Shown here piece after piece: positions 1-7,411 of a stretch of 25,155 nucleotides of DNA. Origin of the DNA: an uncultured Collinsella sp. (GTDB lineage: Bacteria; Actinomycetota; Coriobacteriia; Coriobacteriales; Coriobacteriaceae). The DNA lies in assembly GCA_959020035.1 (NCBI GenBank), contig CAUEQX010000008.1, positions 1 through 25,155 on the forward strand. Direction: 5' to 3'. Each line of letters starts with the position of its first letter. Positions within the stretch are counted from its first letter, which is position 1. Below the pieces are notes generated by a model, which searched no databases, was not told the origin of the DNA, and was given only the letters and a program-made list of their open reading frames with translations. A program made the translations under genes and the position numbers.

Positions 1-1429
1 CTGGCGCGTTGCCCTTCTGCACCTCGGCCCCGCAGCTTTCCAGAGATTCCACGGAATGGGCCTTGGAAGAGCCCGTGGCACCGCCGATGCCGTCGCGGCC
101 CGTGCGGCCGCCGAGAAGCACCACCACATCCCCCGGCGCCGGCGTCTCGCGACGCACGTGATCGGCCGGCGTAGCGCCCACCACCGCGCCGATTTCCATG
201 CGCTTGGCGGCGTAGCCGGGGTGGTACAGCTCGTGCACCTGGCCCGTGGCCAGGCCGATCTGGTTGCCGTAGGAGGAATAGCCGGCCGCCGCCGTGGTCA
301 CCAGCTTGCGCTGGGGCAGCTTGCCGGGAATGGTGTCGGCCACGGGCACCGTGGGGTCGGCCGCGCCCGTGACGCGCATGGCCTGGTACACGTAGGAGCG
401 GCCCGACAAAGGATCGCGGATGGCGCCGCCCACGCAGGTGGCGGCACCGCCGAAGGGCTCGATCTCGGTCGGGTGGTTGTGGGTCTCGTTCTTAAACAGG
501 AACAGCCAGTCCTGGTCCTCGCCGTCGACATCGACCTTCACCTTGACGGTGCAGGCGTTGATTTCCTCGGACTCATCGACATCGGTCATGACGCCGGTCT
601 TCTTAAGGTACTTAGCGCCGATGGTGCCCATGTCCATGAGGCAGACGGGCTTGGCGTCGCGGCCGAGTTCGTGGCGCATCTCCATGTAGCGGTCGAAGGC
701 CTGCTGCACCACGGCGTCGTCGATCGTCACGTCGTCCAGGACGGTGCCGAAGGTGGTATGGCGGCAGTGATCGGACCAATAGGTGTCGATCACGCGGATT
801 TCGGTGATGGTGGGGTCGCGATCCTCATCGCGGAAGTACTGCTGGCAGAAGGCGATGTCTGCCTCGTCCATGGCAAGGCCGCGATCGGCGATAAAGGCGG
901 CAAGGCCGGCCTCATCGAGCTCGCGGAAGCCATCGAGCACCTCGACGGGCTGGGGCTCGGGGGTCTCCATGTACAGAGTCTCGGGCAGGTCGAGCGAGGC
1001 GATGCGCGCCTCGACGGGGTTCACCACGTAGTGCTTGATGGCCTCGATGGCGGCTTCGTCCAGAGCGCCCGAGATCATATAGACCTTGGCGGAGCGCACG
1101 GCGGGGCGCTCGCCCTGGCTGATGAGCTGCACGCACTCGCTGGCGGAGTCGGCGCGCTGGTCAAACTGGCCAGGAAGGAATTCGACGGCAAAGACGGCGC
1201 CATCGCTTGCGGGGAGCTCGTCGTAGGTCACATCGACCTGGGGCTCGCTAAAGACGGTCGGCACGCAGGAGCGGAAAAGCTCCTCGTCGATGCCCTCGAC
1301 GTCGTAGCGGTTGATGATCCTCAGGGCCTCGATGCCCTTGATGCCGAGAATTTCGGTCAGCTCGCCCTTGAGCTGCTGAGCCTCGACGTCGAACCCGGGT
1401 TTCTTCTCCACGTAGATACGAGAGACCAT
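1..1429 (-). CDS. purL: Phosphoribosylformylglycinamidine synthase (FGAR amidotransferase), N-terminal part
   Basis: This enzyme converts FGAR plus glutamine and ATP to FGAM, the fourth step of de novo purine synthesis, in the cytoplasm. Read on the minus strand, 476 residues are present and the gene runs off the left edge. The N-terminus (MVSRIYVEKKPGFDVEAQ) matches the long single-chain PurL typical of clostridia and relatives, usually about 1,200-1,300 residues, so most of the synthetase and the C-terminal glutaminase should lie outside the window. The conserved FKNETHNHPTEIEPFGGAAT segment lies near residues 310-330 and GGRTGRDGIGGAT near the visible end. The start is ATG at 1429, with AGGAAGGCAGGAA upstream. 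It is divergent from the antiporter gene, with 184 bases between them. A long plus-strand open frame across this gene is only its shadow. Family assignment is from recognised sequence and is firm. Confidence 0.95.
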   Translation of the reverse strand, partial: MVSRIYVEKKPGFDVEAQQLKGELTEILGIKGIEALRIINRYDVEGIDEELFRSCVPTVFSEPQVDVTYDELPASDGAVFAVEFLPGQFDQRADSASECVQLISQGERPAVRSAKVYMISGALDEAAIEAIKHYVVNPVEARIASLDLPETLYMETPEPQPVEVLDGFRELDEAGLAAFIADRGLAMDEADIAFCQQYFRDEDRDPTITEIRVIDTYWSDHCRHTTFGTVLDDVTIDDAVVQQAFDRYMEMRHELGRDAKPVCLMDMGTIGAKYLKKTGVMTDVDESEEINACTVKVKVDVDGEDQDWLFLFKNETHNHPTEIEPFGGAATCVGGAIRDPLSGRSYVYQAMRVTGAADPTVPVADTIPGKLPQRKLVTTAAAGYSSYGNQIGLATGQVHELYHPGYAAKRMEIGAVVGATPADHVRRETPAPGDVVVLLGGRTGRDGIGGATGSSKAHSVESLESCGAEVQKGNAP

Positions 1430-1577
1430 TGGTTCCTGCCTTCCTGATCGGTTGGGCGTACGGTACGGTATGCGGCAGCGGTCGGTTTGCGGGGTCTGCC
1501 CTGCGGTCGCCTTGAGCCACATGTTTGTAAACCTCACTATGATACGACAGCTCGTGGCGCGTTGAGGACGGCGAGGG

Positions 1578-1607
1578 TGCTACAGTGAAGCGCAAACAAG
1601 AGAAAGG
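1578..1607 (+). promoter_or_regulatory. Candidate extended -10 promoter and ribosome binding site of the antiporter gene
   Basis: The 184-base divergent spacer contains TGC-TACAGT (1578-1586), an extended -10 pattern, without a convincing -35. AGAAAGG (1601-1607) sits six bases before the ATG at 1614 and fixes that start. I see no convincing promoter for the divergent purL. Confidence 0.35.
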
Positions 1608-1613
1608 CATCAC

Positions 1614-3176
1614 ATGGCATTCGTTTCACTCGCCATCATCGCGCTCGTGGCCTTTGCAAGCCCCTTCATCGCCTCGGCGATTCCCGGAAAGCCCGTTCCC
1701 GAGACGGTCTTTTTGCTCGTGTTCGGTGCGGTGCTGGGACCCCATATGCTCGGCGTCATCCATGTAGATGCCGAGGTCTCGCTGGTGTCCGAGCTGGGTC
1801 TGGCCTTTTTGTTCCTGCTTGCCGGCTTTGAGATCGACCCTAAGAACATTACGGGTGTGGAGGGGCGCTACGGCTTGGCGACGTGGGCCGTCACGTTTGG
1901 CATCGCCTGGCTTGCCGTGCGCTTTACGCCGTGGTTCTCGGTCAGCCATTTCGACGGTATCGCCGTGACGCTCGCCCTTACTTCCACGGCGCTCGGCACG
2001 CTTGTGCCCATCATGCGCGAGCGCTCGCTCACCGGCACGCGCGTTGGCGACTCGATTCTCGCGTATGGCACTTGGGGCGAGCTCGGTCCCGTGCTCGCCA
2101 TGTCGGTGCTGCTGTCTGCCCGCACCGGCATCCAGACGCTCGTGATTCTTGGCCTGTTTGCTGTGGTCTGCGTGCTGCTGGCCGTGGTCCCAAGTCGTTC
2201 CAGGCGCGTCGGCAGCCGCTTCTTTTCGTTTGTCGAGGAACGCGCCGATACCACGTCGCAGACCTTCGTGCGTCTGACGGTGTTCATCCTGGTCACGCTC
2301 GTGGCGTTCTCGGCCATCTTTGACCTCGACATCGTGTTGGGTTCTTTTGCCGCCGGCTTTGTCCTGCGCTATATCATCCCCGAGGGCAACCATACGCTCG
2401 AGACCAAGCTCGACGGCCTGGCCTACGGCTTTTTGATTCCGGTGTTCTTTACCGTATCGGGCGCAAAGATCGACCTGACGGCCGTGGCGTCGCGCCCGGG
2501 CTTGCTCGCGGGCTTTATCGTGGCGTTGCTGATTATTCGTGCCGTGCCCATCCTTATTTCTATGAGCATTTGTCCTGCGACGCGCGATGTGTCGGCGTAT
2601 GGTCGCATTACCGTGGCCCTGTACTGCACCACGGCGCTTCCGATCATCGTTGCCGTGACGAGCGTTGCCGTCAACGCGGGCGCGCTGTCGCAAGATATTG
2701 CGTCGGTCATGGTTGCCGCCGGTGCCATCACGGTGTTCTTGATGCCGCTGCTCGCGCAGCTCTTCTACCGCGTGGTCGACGCCGCACCGGTCGCTGCCGT
2801 GGCAGAGGTTGCCGAGCATCCATCCGATGCGCTCGACATCTTGCGCGCCCATCACGATTTGGCGAGCCTGCTCGCACGCGAGCACGAGCTGCTGACTTCG
2901 CATGGCCATGGTCGCGTATTCGAGGGCCTGCCTACGCTCGATACGATTGCCGAGCGTCTTTCCGCCGAGGCGGCGAGCGGCCATATCGATGCCCGTATTG
3001 TGGACGCGGCGCACCTGCTTGCCGATAAGACTTATGGTGATGAGATCGACACGTCCGAGCTGACTCCGCGTGAGCGCCGCCGCCTGGAGCGCGCCAAGCT
3101 CGCCGTGCACGAATACCGCCGCCGCATGCTGGAGCTCTACGCGCGCGATGAAGCCCAGGACGACGACGGTAAGTAG
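1614..3176 (+). CDS. CPA2-family monovalent cation:proton antiporter
   Basis: This is an integral membrane antiporter expected to exchange Na+ or K+ for H+ and so regulate pH or salt. The 520-residue protein has about a dozen hydrophobic segments over residues 1-400, including the family-typical opening with GAVLGPHMLGVI and ELGLAFLFLLAGFEID, which resembles KefB/NapA-type exchangers. Residues from about 405 onward are charged and predicted cytoplasmic (ERRRLERAKLAVHEYRRRM near the end). They do not show the Rossmann-type RCK domain found in KefB/KefC, so potassium-efflux specificity cannot be assumed. The gene is monocistronic between the divergent purL and a terminator shared with the convergent SDR gene. 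The ion specificity is unknown. Confidence 0.88.
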   Translation: MAFVSLAIIALVAFASPFIASAIPGKPVPETVFLLVFGAVLGPHMLGVIHVDAEVSLVSELGLAFLFLLAGFEIDPKNITGVEGRYGLATWAVTFGIAWLAVRFTPWFSVSHFDGIAVTLALTSTALGTLVPIMRERSLTGTRVGDSILAYGTWGELGPVLAMSVLLSARTGIQTLVILGLFAVVCVLLAVVPSRSRRVGSRFFSFVEERADTTSQTFVRLTVFILVTLVAFSAIFDLDIVLGSFAAGFVLRYIIPEGNHTLETKLDGLAYGFLIPVFFTVSGAKIDLTAVASRPGLLAGFIVALLIIRAVPILISMSICPATRDVSAYGRITVALYCTTALPIIVAVTSVAVNAGALSQDIASVMVAAGAITVFLMPLLAQLFYRVVDAAPVAAVAEVAEHPSDALDILRAHHDLASLLAREHELLTSHGHGRVFEGLPTLDTIAERLSAEAASGHIDARIVDAAHLLADKTYGDEIDTSELTPRERRRLERAKLAVHEYRRRMLELYARDEAQDDDGK

Positions 3177-3214
3177 TAAGGAATGCCGGGATACGGGTTC
3201 CGTCCAAATAATAG

Positions 3215-3256
3215 AAGGCGCGCTGCCTGCGGTTGATGCAGGCAGCGCGCCTTTTG
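3215..3256. terminator. Bidirectional intrinsic terminator between convergent genes
   Basis: A perfect 16-base stem (arms 3215-3230 and 3238-3253, core GGCGCGCTGCCTGC) encloses the seven-base loop GGTTGAT. It ends in TTTT on the plus strand and in TTCTATTATT on the minus strand. It separates the antiporter gene from the convergent SDR gene and can serve both. Confidence 0.85.
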
Positions 3257-3297
3257 CGTTGAGCAATGTTGAGGCTAGGAGTCGTGGCTTGCGACCT

Positions 3298-4047
3298 TTA
3301 GGAGCGGGCGGCTCCGTCGACGGGGAGGATGGCGCCCGTGACATAGGAGGACATGTCGCTTGCCAAGAAGACAAAGGCGTTGGCGACATCCTCGGGCTCG
3401 CCCATGCGGCCGAGCGGAATAGTGGCGACGATGGGCTTGATGACCTCTTCGGGTAGGTTGGCGACCATGTCGGTCTTAGTCACGCCAGGGGCAACGGCGT
3501 TGACGCGGATGCCCATGGGGGCGAGCTCGCGCGAGAGCGACTGGACCATGCCGTTGACGGCAAACTTGGACGTGGGGTAACCGACGCCGGAGGGCTGGCC
3601 GTACTTGGCGACCATCGAGCTTGTGGTAGTGATGGTGCCGCCGTGGCCGGCTTCGGTCATGATCTTGGCGGCAGCCTGGTGGCCATTAAAGACAGCGACG
3701 ACGTTAAGGTTCATGACCTTTGCGAACTCCTCGGCCGTGTAGTCCAAAAGGGGCGAGCGCTGGGAGATGCCGGCGTTGTTAACGACCGTGTCCAGGCCAC
3801 CCATGTCGGCGGCTGCCTCGGTAAAGGCCTCGGTTACGGCCTCGAGCGAGGTGAGGTCGCAGGTGCGGCCCCAGACCTTGGCGTCGGGATAGGCTGCGGC
3901 TAGCTTTTCAACGGCGGCGTCGGCAGTCTCCTGACGCGAGCCAAAGACCGTGACGGCGGCGCCCTCCTCGATAAAGCGACAGGCGATGGCATAGCCGATA
4001 CCGCGCGTGCCTCCGGTGATGATTGCTTTCTTGCCCTCGAGCAACAT
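3298..4047 (-). CDS. Short-chain dehydrogenase/reductase, BaiA/FabG-like
   Basis: This is an NAD(P)-dependent oxidoreductase of 249 residues, the classical SDR length. Visible features are the cofactor-binding TGGTRGIG (residues 11-18), NNAG (90-93) and the catalytic set Asn115, Ser144, Tyr157 and Lys161 (YPTSK), followed by the PG-motif region VAPGVTKTDM. From memory, it resembles the clostridial bile acid 3-alpha-hydroxysteroid dehydrogenase BaiA along its length (GGTRGIG..., VFNG, GVGYP-SK, TDM). FabG-like or sugar-alcohol dehydrogenases remain possible. The residues after the second strand are GSR (36-38), an arginine pattern often linked to NADP(H). The start is ATG at 4047, with GGAGG four bases upstream. 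An in-frame extension to 4218 would put the upstream region and the hom terminator into the protein, and I reject it. The substrate is unproven. Confidence 0.88.
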   Translation of the reverse strand: MLLEGKKAIITGGTRGIGYAIACRFIEEGAAVTVFGSRQETADAAVEKLAAAYPDAKVWGRTCDLTSLEAVTEAFTEAAADMGGLDTVVNNAGISQRSPLLDYTAEEFAKVMNLNVVAVFNGHQAAAKIMTEAGHGGTITTTSSMVAKYGQPSGVGYPTSKFAVNGMVQSLSRELAPMGIRVNAVAPGVTKTDMVANLPEEVIKPIVATIPLGRMGEPEDVANAFVFLASDMSSYVTGAILPVDGAARS

Positions 4048-4096
4048 GGTGCCTCCATTCTTCGGGGGTTGGACATACGCAGCACAGCGTAGCGGT

Positions 4097-4149
4097 AGCC
4101 GGAATCGGCTGCGTTTGCATATCGGTGAACGGTAACCCGCGCTACCGAT
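4097..4149 (-). promoter_or_regulatory. Palindromes upstream of the SDR gene (possible operator)
   Basis: The 156 bases between the hom terminator and the SDR start hold two inverted repeats. One is AGCCG-GAAT-CGGCT (4097-4110). The other is ATCGGT (4121-4126) facing ACCGAT (4144-4149), which overlaps a smaller GGTA/TACC pair. Such sites often bind repressors, but no regulator gene lies beside this one. This is weak evidence. Confidence 0.25.
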
Positions 4150-4203
4150 GAACGGCTCGTGCAAATGCCGCTTTGCCGCTGTGCTTGGAAGCCGGATAGA
4201 AAA

Positions 4204-4233
4204 GGGCTCCCGTCCCACATAGGACGGGAGCCC
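4204..4233 (-). terminator. Intrinsic terminator of hom
   Basis: Perfect 12-bp stem (GGGCTCCCGTCC, 4204-4215, pairing with 4222-4233) with a six-base loop. On the minus strand it is followed by TTTTCTAT. It sits about 30 bases past the hom stop and upstream of the SDR gene, so the two minus-strand genes are probably transcribed separately. Confidence 0.85.
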
Positions 4234-4264
4234 CCGAGGTGCGTATTGATAAGCGGGTGTTGGG

Positions 4265-5608
4265 CTAGTTGGCCATGACGCCTTCGGTCCAGGCCTCTAC
4301 GTCCTCGATACGCAGGACGTTGGCGACCTCGGCAACGCAGTCGACGCTGGCAAGCTCGGCGGCGGCAGCCTGGACGTCCTTCTCGAGCGCGCGGTGCGTC
4401 AGGAAGATGACCGAGCAGGCATCGCTGACGCCCGACTTGCCGTCCTCGACCTGGTTGATGAGCGAGATCGAAATGTTGTGCTTGGCAAAGATGTCGACCG
4501 TCTCGGACAGGGCGCCCACGCGGTCGGCGACCTTCAGGCGCACATAGTACTTGGTCTGGAGCTCGTCCATGGGCTTAAAGGCGAGGTTGTGACCATAGGG
4601 CTCAATCTCGGGCAGCGGAGCCACGCCGCGGCTGATCTGCTCGGAGAGCGACAGGATGTCGCCCACGACGGCGCTCGCGGTGGGGAAGGAGCCTGCGCCG
4701 GCACCGTAGAACATGGTCTCGCCCACGGCGTCGCCTACGACGTAGACAGCGTTCATGGCGCCGTTGACCTTGGCGAGCATGTGATCGGCAGGGATCAGCG
4801 TGGGATGCACGCGGACGTCGACGCCGGCGTCGGTGTTGCGGGCGATGCCGAGCAGCTTAATGGTGTAGCCGAGCTCGCGGGCCTGGGCGATGTCCTCGGC
4901 GCCGATGGTGCGGATACCCTGCTGGTACACATCGTCGGTGGTCACGCGGGTGCCAAAGCCGATGGAGGCGAGGATCGCCGTCTTGCTGGCGGCGTCGAAG
5001 CCGTCGACGTCGGCGGACGGGTCGGCCTCGGCATAGCCCTTGGCCTGCGCGTCGGCAAGCACGTCGGCGTAATCGGCGCCCTCGGCGTCCATGCGCGACA
5101 GGATATAGTTGGTGGTGCCGTTGAGAATGCCGGCGATGGTCAAGATCTTGTTGCCCACCAGGTCGTGCTCGAGCGTGCTCACGATGGGGATGCCGCCGCC
5201 GCAGCTGGCCTCGCATTTAATCTGCACGCCACACGCGCGCGCCTTCTCGGCGAGCGTCTCGACATGACGGCCCAGCAAGGCCTTGTTGGCAGAGACGACG
5301 TGCTTACCGTTCTCGAAGGCGGTGGTGAAGATCTCGGTTGCGGGATGCTCGCCGCCGATCAGCTCGACGACGATGTCGACGGCGGGGTCGGTGACGACGT
5401 CGTGCCAGTCACTTGTAAAGGCCTCGCGCTCAATACCGGCTGCTTCGGCCTGCTCCCAGGCAAGCGCGCAGGCGCGGGTCAGCTTAAGGTCGATGCCGTA
5501 GGCTGCCAGGTACTCATCGTGGTGGCTCTTGATCAGACGGGCCACGCCGCCGCCGACGGTTCCCAGACCGATCAGACCGACGTTCACGGTGCGCAGGGGT
5601 TCGCTCAT
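4265..5608 (-). CDS. hom: Homoserine dehydrogenase
   Basis: It reduces aspartate semialdehyde to homoserine with NAD(P)H, the branch point to threonine, methionine and (through threonine) isoleucine. The 447-residue length is normal for the monofunctional enzyme with a regulatory tail. The N-terminal Rossmann motif GLIGLGTVGGG is at residues 11-21. The catalytic domain shows LNGTTNYI and the D-A-x-K signature (DGFDAASKTAI). The C-terminal region from about residue 350 (YYVRLKVADRVGALSETVDIFAKHNISI) is an ACT domain, consistent with feedback control by threonine (family knowledge). The start is ATG at 5608, with AAGGAG (5615-5620, complement) seven bases before. It is divergent from the liv operon and has its own terminator. 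Confidence 0.96.
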   Translation of the reverse strand: MSEPLRTVNVGLIGLGTVGGGVARLIKSHHDEYLAAYGIDLKLTRACALAWEQAEAAGIEREAFTSDWHDVVTDPAVDIVVELIGGEHPATEIFTTAFENGKHVVSANKALLGRHVETLAEKARACGVQIKCEASCGGGIPIVSTLEHDLVGNKILTIAGILNGTTNYILSRMDAEGADYADVLADAQAKGYAEADPSADVDGFDAASKTAILASIGFGTRVTTDDVYQQGIRTIGAEDIAQARELGYTIKLLGIARNTDAGVDVRVHPTLIPADHMLAKVNGAMNAVYVVGDAVGETMFYGAGAGSFPTASAVVGDILSLSEQISRGVAPLPEIEPYGHNLAFKPMDELQTKYYVRLKVADRVGALSETVDIFAKHNISISLINQVEDGKSGVSDACSVIFLTHRALEKDVQAAAAELASVDCVAEVANVLRIEDVEAWTEGVMAN

Positions 5609-5662
5609 AGATAGCTCCTTCGTGCATCTTATGGATGGATTAACCGCTTAAAGGTTGAGTGC

Positions 5663-5668
5663 ATTCTA
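5663..5668 (-). promoter_or_regulatory. Candidate -10 element for hom
   Basis: TAGAAT on the minus strand, about 55 bases before the hom start, matches five of six -10 consensus positions. No good -35 is seen at the expected distance. Confidence 0.3.
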
Positions 5669-5768
5669 GCGTGAACCGAGGGCGCGTGCTCGCCAGGCAA
5701 CAGGAGTCGCACAAAACGGCACCCCCGAAACGCTGCGGAAACATTGGAAACATGCTCACTACATACGA

Positions 5769-5813
5769 CCTACAGCCTATGTGATTCAGGACGGCAAGTA
5801 CATCGCCGCCTAG
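5769..5813 (+). pseudogene. C-terminal remnant of a second livJ-type substrate-binding protein gene
   Basis: These 45 bases read PTAYVIQDGKYIAA followed by TAG. The complete livJ just downstream ends PTAYVITDGKYVQA followed by TAA. Eleven of 14 residues agree, and the first six shared codons all differ only at the third base. That pattern suggests a diverged paralogue once under protein selection rather than a recent copy. No recognisable coding sequence precedes it: upstream in frame the similarity stops abruptly after the proline. It lies in the same orientation as the liv operon and about 270 bases before its first gene. The likely reading is an ancestral tandem pair of receptor genes in which the first was deleted down to its tail. 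Confidence 0.7.
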
Positions 5814-5948
5814 GTGCGCACAAAACGCGAGCGGTGAGGTCGTTTTAATCAGGGCAGGGACGCTTGTAACAGAACGGAAACAATACTTTCACACAATAAA
5901 GTGGCTAAACTGTATAAACCGACAGAAATACGCATAATTTTGGATAAA

Positions 5949-5978
5949 TGGACAAAACAAAAGAAAAGTTGAAATAAT
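5949..5978 (+). promoter_or_regulatory. Candidate liv operon promoter in an AT-rich spacer
   Basis: The 476-base spacer 5609-6084 holds the hom upstream region, the livJ remnant and then a markedly AT-rich stretch (about 5870-6010). TGGACA (5949-5954) and AATAAT (5973-5978), 18 bases apart, each match the -35/-10 consensus at five of six positions. Isolated -10-like sequences also occur at 5913-5918 (TATAAA) and 5933-5938 (CATAAT), without a matching -35. The implied leader before livJ is about 100 bases. Confidence 0.4.
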
Positions 5979-6017
5979 CGCCACTTTTCTCAACTAAAGC
6001 GTCTACTATTTTGCGAA

Positions 6018-6063
6018 CGCCGAACACGGCGAAGGATGGCCTGTCGGGCTACCGAAACCCGAC
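6018..6063 (+). promoter_or_regulatory. Two small hairpins in the livJ leader
   Basis: CGCCG-AACA-CGGCG (6018-6031) and GTCGGG/CCCGAC (6043-6048 with 6058-6063) lie just before the ribosome binding site GAGAGGAGAG of livJ. Neither has a T-tract, so they are not terminators. They could affect mRNA stability or initiation. Confidence 0.35.
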
Positions 6064-6084
6064 GAGATTTGAGAGGAGAGCCGC

Positions 6085-7272
6085 ATGTCGAGCCTCACCG
6101 GTAAGTCATTGAACCCTGTTATGAATCGCAGGAGCGTTATCGCGAGCGCAGCAGGTCTGGGGGCGATGTCCATTCTAGCTGGCTGCTCCTCCAACGGCGG
6201 CGACAGCGGTTCCGCTTCGGGTGACGCTTCGTTTAAGATCGGCACCATCGGCCCGCTGACCGGCGCCAACGCGTCCTACGGCAAGTCCGTTACCCAGGGT
6301 GTCGAGCTTGGCTGCAAGGACTTCTCCACCAAGGAGCTGCCGCTTGCCAGCAAGGCCGAGGATGACCAGGCCGACGGCGAGAAGGCCGTCAACGCCTTCA
6401 ATACCCTGCTCGACTGGGGCATGCAGGCCCTCGTCGGCCCGACCACCACGGGTGCGTCGGTTGCCGTTGCCGCTGAGTGCGGTAACGACCCCAAGACGTT
6501 CATGATCACCCCGTCCGCGTCCTCCGAGGACGTCACCGACGGCAAGGATTGCGTCTTCCAGGTTTGCTTCACCGACCCCAACCAGGGTGTCAACGCTGCC
6601 AAGTTCCTGGCGCAGAAGTATGCGGACGAGAAGTTCGTGCTGTTCTATAACTCCGGCGACGCCTATTCTTCGGGTATCGCAGATTCCTTTAAGGCCCAGG
6701 CCGCTGAGTCCAAGCTCGAGGTTGTTGACGAGGAGACCTTTAAGGACGACTCCGCCACGAGCTTTACCAACCAGCTGACCAAGGCCAAGCAGGCCGGCGC
6801 CACCATGATCTTTGCGCCGATCTACTACACGCCGGCGTCCGTCCTGCTCAAGAACGCCAAGGACATGGGCTACGACGTCAAGATGATGGGCTGCGACGGC
6901 ATGGACGGCATCCTGGGCGTTGAGGGCTTCGATACCTCTCTTGCCGAGGGCCTGCTGCTCATGACCCCGTTCTCCGCCGACGACGAGAAGAACGCCGACT
7001 TCGTCAACGCCTACAAGGATAAGTACGGCGATACCCCCGACCAGTTTGCCGCCGACGCCTACGACGGCGTGCACGCGGTGGCCGAGGCCCTCAAGGAGGC
7101 CGGTCTTGGTGTCGACGCCGACCCGACCGAGGCCGCCGAGAAGCTGTCTAAGGCTATGCTCAAGATTACCGTTGACGGTCTGACCGGCAAGCTCACCTGG
7201 AACGATAAGGGCCAGGTCCAGAAGGAGCCCACGGCTTACGTCATCACCGACGGCAAGTACGTACAGGCCTAA
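6085..7272 (+). CDS. livJ: Branched-chain amino acid ABC transporter, substrate-binding lipoprotein
   Basis: This is the extracellular receptor that captures leucine, isoleucine, valine or a related substrate and delivers it to the LivHM channel. The 395-residue protein starts with a signal peptide containing NRRSVIA and ending in the lipobox LAGC, with Cys34 as the expected lipidation site. The RR pair makes Tat export possible. A Ser/Gly-rich linker follows. The mature periplasmic-binding-protein fold begins FKIGTIGPLTGANASYGK, typical of the LivJ family. ATG at 6085 is chosen because GAGAGGAGAG precedes it closely; the inner ATG at 6121 has no ribosome binding site. It is the first gene of livJHMGF, with a 139-base gap before livH. 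A tail remnant of a paralogue lies upstream. The exact ligand cannot be read from sequence. Confidence 0.93.
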   Translation: MSSLTGKSLNPVMNRRSVIASAAGLGAMSILAGCSSNGGDSGSASGDASFKIGTIGPLTGANASYGKSVTQGVELGCKDFSTKELPLASKAEDDQADGEKAVNAFNTLLDWGMQALVGPTTTGASVAVAAECGNDPKTFMITPSASSEDVTDGKDCVFQVCFTDPNQGVNAAKFLAQKYADEKFVLFYNSGDAYSSGIADSFKAQAAESKLEVVDEETFKDDSATSFTNQLTKAKQAGATMIFAPIYYTPASVLLKNAKDMGYDVKMMGCDGMDGILGVEGFDTSLAEGLLLMTPFSADDEKNADFVNAYKDKYGDTPDQFAADAYDGVHAVAEALKEAGLGVDADPTEAAEKLSKAMLKITVDGLTGKLTWNDKGQVQKEPTAYVITDGKYVQA

Positions 7273-7411
7273 TTGGCCGCCTTACATAGAGCGGTTTTGA
7301 TCCCAAGCAGGGGAGGTTTTGGCCTTCCCTGCTTGCTTGGTATCTAGGGACGATGTAACGTCCCGTTTTCATACATCAACTGGAAACCTATTCGAAAGGG
7401 GGATGTGGAAC

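Noticed and set aside
56..1447. 463-residue open frame on the plus strand
   Set aside because: It is antisense to purL, whose minus-strand translation carries clear family motifs; the frame stays open because of GC-rich codon structure.
1626..3389. 587-residue open frame on the minus strand
   Set aside because: Antisense to the antiporter gene and its terminator; low-complexity, His/Arg/Asp-rich translation without motifs.
4048..4218. 57-residue N-terminal extension of the SDR
   Set aside because: The added residues do not fit an SDR N-terminus, reach into the hom terminator, and a good ribosome binding site precedes the ATG at 4047.
4394..5614. 406-residue open frame on the plus strand
   Set aside because: Antisense shadow of homoserine dehydrogenase.
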